Source of the DNA: Scleropages formosus
Lineage: Eukaryota > Chordata > Actinopteri > Osteoglossiformes > Osteoglossidae
Length of the DNA stretch: 64,000 nt
Reading direction: 5' to 3'
Assembly: GCF_900964775.1 (NCBI RefSeq)
Contig: NC_041830.1
Coordinates: forward strand, 6,553,501 to 6,617,500
Shown here: piece after piece, positions 60,801-64,000 of the stretch
Position numbering within the stretch: position 1 is the stretch's first letter
Layout of the letters: each line of letters opens with the position of its first letter
Position numbers and translations under genes: made by a program
Notes under the pieces: generated by a model
What the model saw: the letters and a program-made list of their open reading frames with translations, nothing else
Told to the model about the DNA's origin: nothing
The model's database searches: none

Positions 60801-61572
60801 AAAAGGTTTAGAAAGGCAAGTGGCACTAGGAAAATATATTAAGGGGAATGACATCATTAAAAGCTAAAATAGTTCATGTCTTTTTGTGTAAACATTTTTG
60901 CATATGGTCTGTTGAGTCACATAAACATGCCTAGTTTTTAGTCCCTCCCTCCCAAAAAGGCAATTTGGAGTGAGCTTTCAATCTCCCTTTCAATCTCTCT
61001 TGTGTATAAACAAGCCCATTAATAACCCTCTCCACACAAGCTCATTTGTCTTGTCTGGGGCAAAGGGCAGGTTCTGAGGTGAGCTCAGTCATGGCCACAT
61101 CCAGAAATGTCATTAGCTGTGTGCGTCCTTTGAGTGACAGCAGATGTGTGGAGATACCATGGCTCCCCGGGGGTGGGGGGGTTCAACAGCTCGGCCAGAT
61201 CTTTGACAGCTTGGCCAGCTCTGGAATGCAGTCTTCACCTGAGGGAAATGAAACCCAAAATAAGCTCTGATCAGCAGACTTTGTTCTGACCACAGAGGGT
61301 CTTAAACAGAGACTTTGCAAAGAGCTTTGCAGTTTTTCATGCTGTGCTGGGGACTATAGATTCTGTCTTGTATTTTGTCAGCATAGGTTGTGTTCAAAGT
61401 CCAGGGCTGGATACTGTCTTTATAAACAAAAAATTTTAGATGTCACTTTTTTCTGCCTTTGATAAGCATTGTTTAATCAATTTGCTCTTTTCACTTTAGT
61501 CAGCTTCATCTCAATATTCTGCAAAATGCCTCTTGAAACTTTGCCCACTTGTGTTACCAGAAAATCATTTTG

Positions 61573-61616
<44 letters not shown>
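61573..61616 (+). repeat. (TG)n microsatellite
   Basis: About 22 TG units in col26a1 intron 3, with no SINE body attached, unlike the TG runs next to family S copies. Confidence 0.9.
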
Positions 61617-61619
<3 letters not shown>

Positions 61620-62067
61620 TGAGAGAGGGAGGGATGGCTTGTTAAAAATGGTTTTCTCATAGTCTGCAGGCCAGAGCCACTTATCTGCATGTTTGCTCGC
61701 GTGTTTGGTTAGACTGAGCCCCCTAGGGTTTGTGGGCATCTCATCTCCTTCGGTGTTAGAGCTTGGGTTTCAGAGGAATACAAGCTGGGCTGCAGGCAGA
61801 CAACAGGGCACAATGAGAAATGCTGTCGCTCTGTTTTGATTCCCATCAATCCACCACCACTCCCCCTCAGCTCTCTCTCTGTGCTCCCCAACCCTAGATG
61901 CATGCTGGGCACTGACATTTCCCAGGGTGACGGGAACCTCCCCTCAGCACATGCCTTACCAGACGTTCTCATTCCCACATCAATAAATAACCAGTAAATA
62001 ACGTTGGGATTATGTGGGATTTTTCTTAAACCAGTGCATGTGTTTAGTCATATTAAGTATTAAAATA

Positions 62068-62312
62068 CGGCACAGTGGCACAGTGAGTAGCGCTGCTGCC
62101 TCAGTGCGCCTGGGTGGTGCGAGAGGACATGGTTTCAATCTCTGCTCAGTCTGTGTGGAGTTTGCATGTTCTCTCCGTGTCTGCGTGGGTTTCCTCTGGT
62201 GCTCCGGTTTCTTCCCACAGTCCGAAAGACATGCTGTTCAGGTTCACCCATAGTGTGTGAGTGACAGAGAGAGTGTGTTTCACTGATGTATGGATGAGTG
62301 ACCCATTTGGAT
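62068..62312 (+). repeat. Family V SINE, forward copy, 3' truncated
   Basis: Head GGCACAGTGAGTAGCGCTGCTGC, central block GTTTCTTCCCACAGTCCGAAAG, middle CACTGATGTATGGATGAGTGACCC, then stops. A reverse, related SINE fragment follows at 62385-62592 (TCCAAGGTGACTTAAAATACTAG, GTCTTTGGACTGTTGGAGG). Confidence 0.8.
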
Positions 62313-62643
62313 TTTGTATGCCTCCGGACAGAGAGACATTTGCATGTCTTCTTTAAGAAGATGCTTTTCGCCAATGCAGAGTACAGTGCTTAACTAGTAT
62401 TTAGTTGATGTCTTAATCCAAGGTGACTTAAAATACTAGTTACACTACAGTAAACACCATACAGTCATTCACCCATTTATACAGCTGAACAATGTAACAT
62501 ACTCACATACATACAATTTAGAGTCGGCAGCTCTCCTGAAGAATGTCTTTGGACTGTTGGAGGAAACCAGGGCACTCGCAGGAAACCCCCACTTTATGTT
62601 ACGATAACTAAAGTTAACTATTGTTGTAACTGTATCCATTTTA

Positions 62644-62841
62644 GGGGTGCAGTGGCGCAGTGGGTTGGACCACAGTCCTGCTTTCTGGTGGGTCTGGGGT
62701 TCGAGTCCCACTTGGGGTGCCTTGTGATGGACTGGCGTCCCGTCCTGGGTGTGTCCCCTCCCCCTCCGGCCTTACGCCCTGTATTACCGGGTAGGCTCCG
62801 GTTCCCCGCGACCCTGTATGGGACAAGTGGTTGTGTGTGTG
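62644..62841 (+). repeat. Family S SINE, copy 13 (col26a1 intron 3)
   Basis: Forward copy with a 3' end shortened before GAAAATG (AAGTGGTTGTGTGTGTG). TSD tccatttta at 62635-62643 and 62842-62850. Confidence 0.94.
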
Positions 62842-62849
62842 TCCATTTT

Positions 62850-63020
62850 AATGGGATATGATGATATTTTAGCTAAAATTGGTGCCAGTGTTGGGGCTTA
62901 GGAATGCATGTTTTTTTTTTTTTTTTTTTTAAACTGCTGACACAAATAATTACATCTTTAAAGATGAGAATTACAAAGGCGATGCCTTCCTGAAACATCC
63001 TTCTTACGGTGGGGAAGACT
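62850..63020. repeat. Repeat family D, copy 4
   Basis: TGGGATATGATGATATTTTAG, TGGTGCCAGTGTTGGGGCTTAGGAATGCATG, a T20 run, TAATTACATCTTTAAAG and CCTTCCTGAAACATCCTTCTTACGGTGGGG. It directly abuts copy 13 of family S, which therefore inserted at its edge. Confidence 0.55.
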
Positions 63021-64000
63021 TTAGTTCAGTATAAACCAACTACTTTAGTTTCAGTAGCAATACACAATAGCTTTAGTATATGTTAAGTGGTGTCAGATCA
63101 TTCCAGAGAATAAAGAATCTTTCCAAATAACATTATTCACAGGTGTGCACTCCCGTAAACAGACAGTGGAGCAGTTTACAAAGAATTTGATGTTACTGTG
63201 CCATACCATTCATTTTGTCCTTCACTTTAAAGTCTTGCACAAATAAATTTTATGAACAGTATTTTGGTCCTGAAAAAGGAATTGGCAATTTCAACTTTGC
63301 ACATTTTATTTTTCTTGTATTACTGCTGTTCTTAAAGGGGTTAATGGCTCTGCATCAGGTCCATTTCAGACAAAAGAAAACACATATGCACAAACAGGCA
63401 CACAATTACTAATTGTGTGTGGAAGAAACAAATATGCATGCTTTCCATTGTTTGCTTAACCTCTGAAATTGCATTAGCAAATATTTCCAAAATATTTCAA
63501 CTGTTCAGAAAATTGCATCCATATGGTGTCTGAGGGCAAACTAAACTCTGTCAATGAGGAGAGGTGCGAGTGAGTGGGCAAGGACAGGACCAGTCGGGCT
63601 GTTTCACTGAGTGAGAATGCAGTGCTGGGGGCAACACTGACAAAGAGGCGGAATGAGAGCAAGGCAGTGGGCACATGAAAAATTATGGAAGGACAGAGAG
63701 ACAGTGAAAGAGATATACTGTATGTTTGGTATATTTTATATATACATATATAATATATATAAATGAATAATAAATATAACAATTTAAACAAAACTTTGTT
63801 CACATTACAACGATATCTCTGAGTATAAAATAATGAGAAAGTGATCCTGAGAAGGACTAACAAGAAAAGAAGGAACGCAAGACTAGCAGCAGTGATGGCT
63901 CCCTGTCGGTGGAAATCAACTGTTCCCACGGCCTGTCTCGCCTCTGCAGCCCCTGTGGGAGCAAGGCACAGCTGCACTGTTGAACTAGGCAATACAGACT
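63021..64000. other. col26a1 intron 3, distal part
   Basis: AT-rich sequence with a short (TATA)n run (63735-63760). The 172-codon - strand frame here is low-complexity (IYIYYICIYK, SLSLSLCPS) and shows no domain. I see no gene. Confidence 0.5.

Larger units (their letters stand above)
57137..62067. other. col26a1 intron 3, mostly unclassified
   Basis: The interval from exon 3 onward holds a repeat family D copy (57650-57800), possible terminal fragments of similar elements (57960-58040), a small tandem of TTGTGGCTGGGCAAC (59610-59642) and a (TG)n run (61573-61616). The remainder is AT-rich with no exon, RNA gene or repeat I can recognise. No col26a1 exon 4 was found. Confidence 0.5.

Noticed and set aside
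63474-63992. 172-codon - strand frame at the window edge
   Set aside because: Low-complexity Tyr/Ile and Ser/Leu runs from AT-rich and GA-rich DNA, no domain, no splice or promoter context. It would also lie antisense in col26a1 intron 3.
1-64000. Search for CRISPR arrays, operons, phage or toxin-antitoxin systems
   Set aside because: The window is vertebrate nuclear DNA with spliced genes. The regular repeats are microsatellites and SINEs.

Overview
This is vertebrate nuclear DNA, almost certainly a ray-finned fish. It carries five multi-exon genes with GT-AG introns, dispersed tRNA-derived SINEs, a fish-type LINE, Tigger-like DNA transposons, a solo LTR and long (CA)n/(TA)n microsatellites. 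The dominant young SINE makes me think of a bony-tongue fish (arowana-like), but that species guess is from memory and weak. I see no bacterial, phage or CRISPR-like system.

Layout. 1-8.4 kb: the 3' two-thirds of por (NADPH-cytochrome P450 reductase, + strand, ten exons, 5' end outside the window) and its 3' UTR. 10.1-13.55 kb: rhbdd2 (- strand, four coding exons, complete), tail-to-tail with por. 13.55-15.17 kb: the divergent promoter interval between rhbdd2 and taf15, holding an intact tRNA-Asn(GTT). 15.17-23.75 kb: taf15 (+, 16 coding exons, 401 aa), a FET-family RNA-binding protein. 24.76-47.8 kb: mmp28 (+, eight coding exons, 531 aa), with large repeat-filled introns. 49.9 kb to the end: the first three coding exons of col26a1/emid2 (+; signal peptide plus EMI domain). 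The collagenous part lies beyond the window.

All exon joins were read by hand. In each gene the splice phases agree throughout, and each complete coding sequence is a whole number of codons.

The genes do not form one pathway: ER electron transfer, a Golgi pseudorhomboid, nuclear RNA binding, and two extracellular-matrix proteins. Their neighbourhood is informative. In human these genes sit on 7q11 (RHBDD2-POR), 7q22 (COL26A1) and 17q12 (MMP28-TAF15), while their paralogues EMID1-RHBDD3-EWSR1 sit together on 22q12. Here one 60-kb segment joins them, so it looks like a preserved piece of the pre-duplication vertebrate linkage group.

Repeats fill most introns: 13 complete copies of one young SINE with recognisable target-site duplications (the one at 43.4 kb only ambiguously), plus a truncated copy; several older SINE families sharing a GCTTTGGAGAAAAGC hairpin tail; an inverted pair of composite SINEs in mmp28 intron 1; two Tigger-like elements; a LINE 3' half; and a Ty3-type solo LTR. 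The most useful leads are the ancestral linkage, the rhbdd2-taf15 divergent pair, the taf15 35-nt exon matching the FUS autoregulatory exon, and an unexplained antisense open frame at 28.8-29.0 kb.
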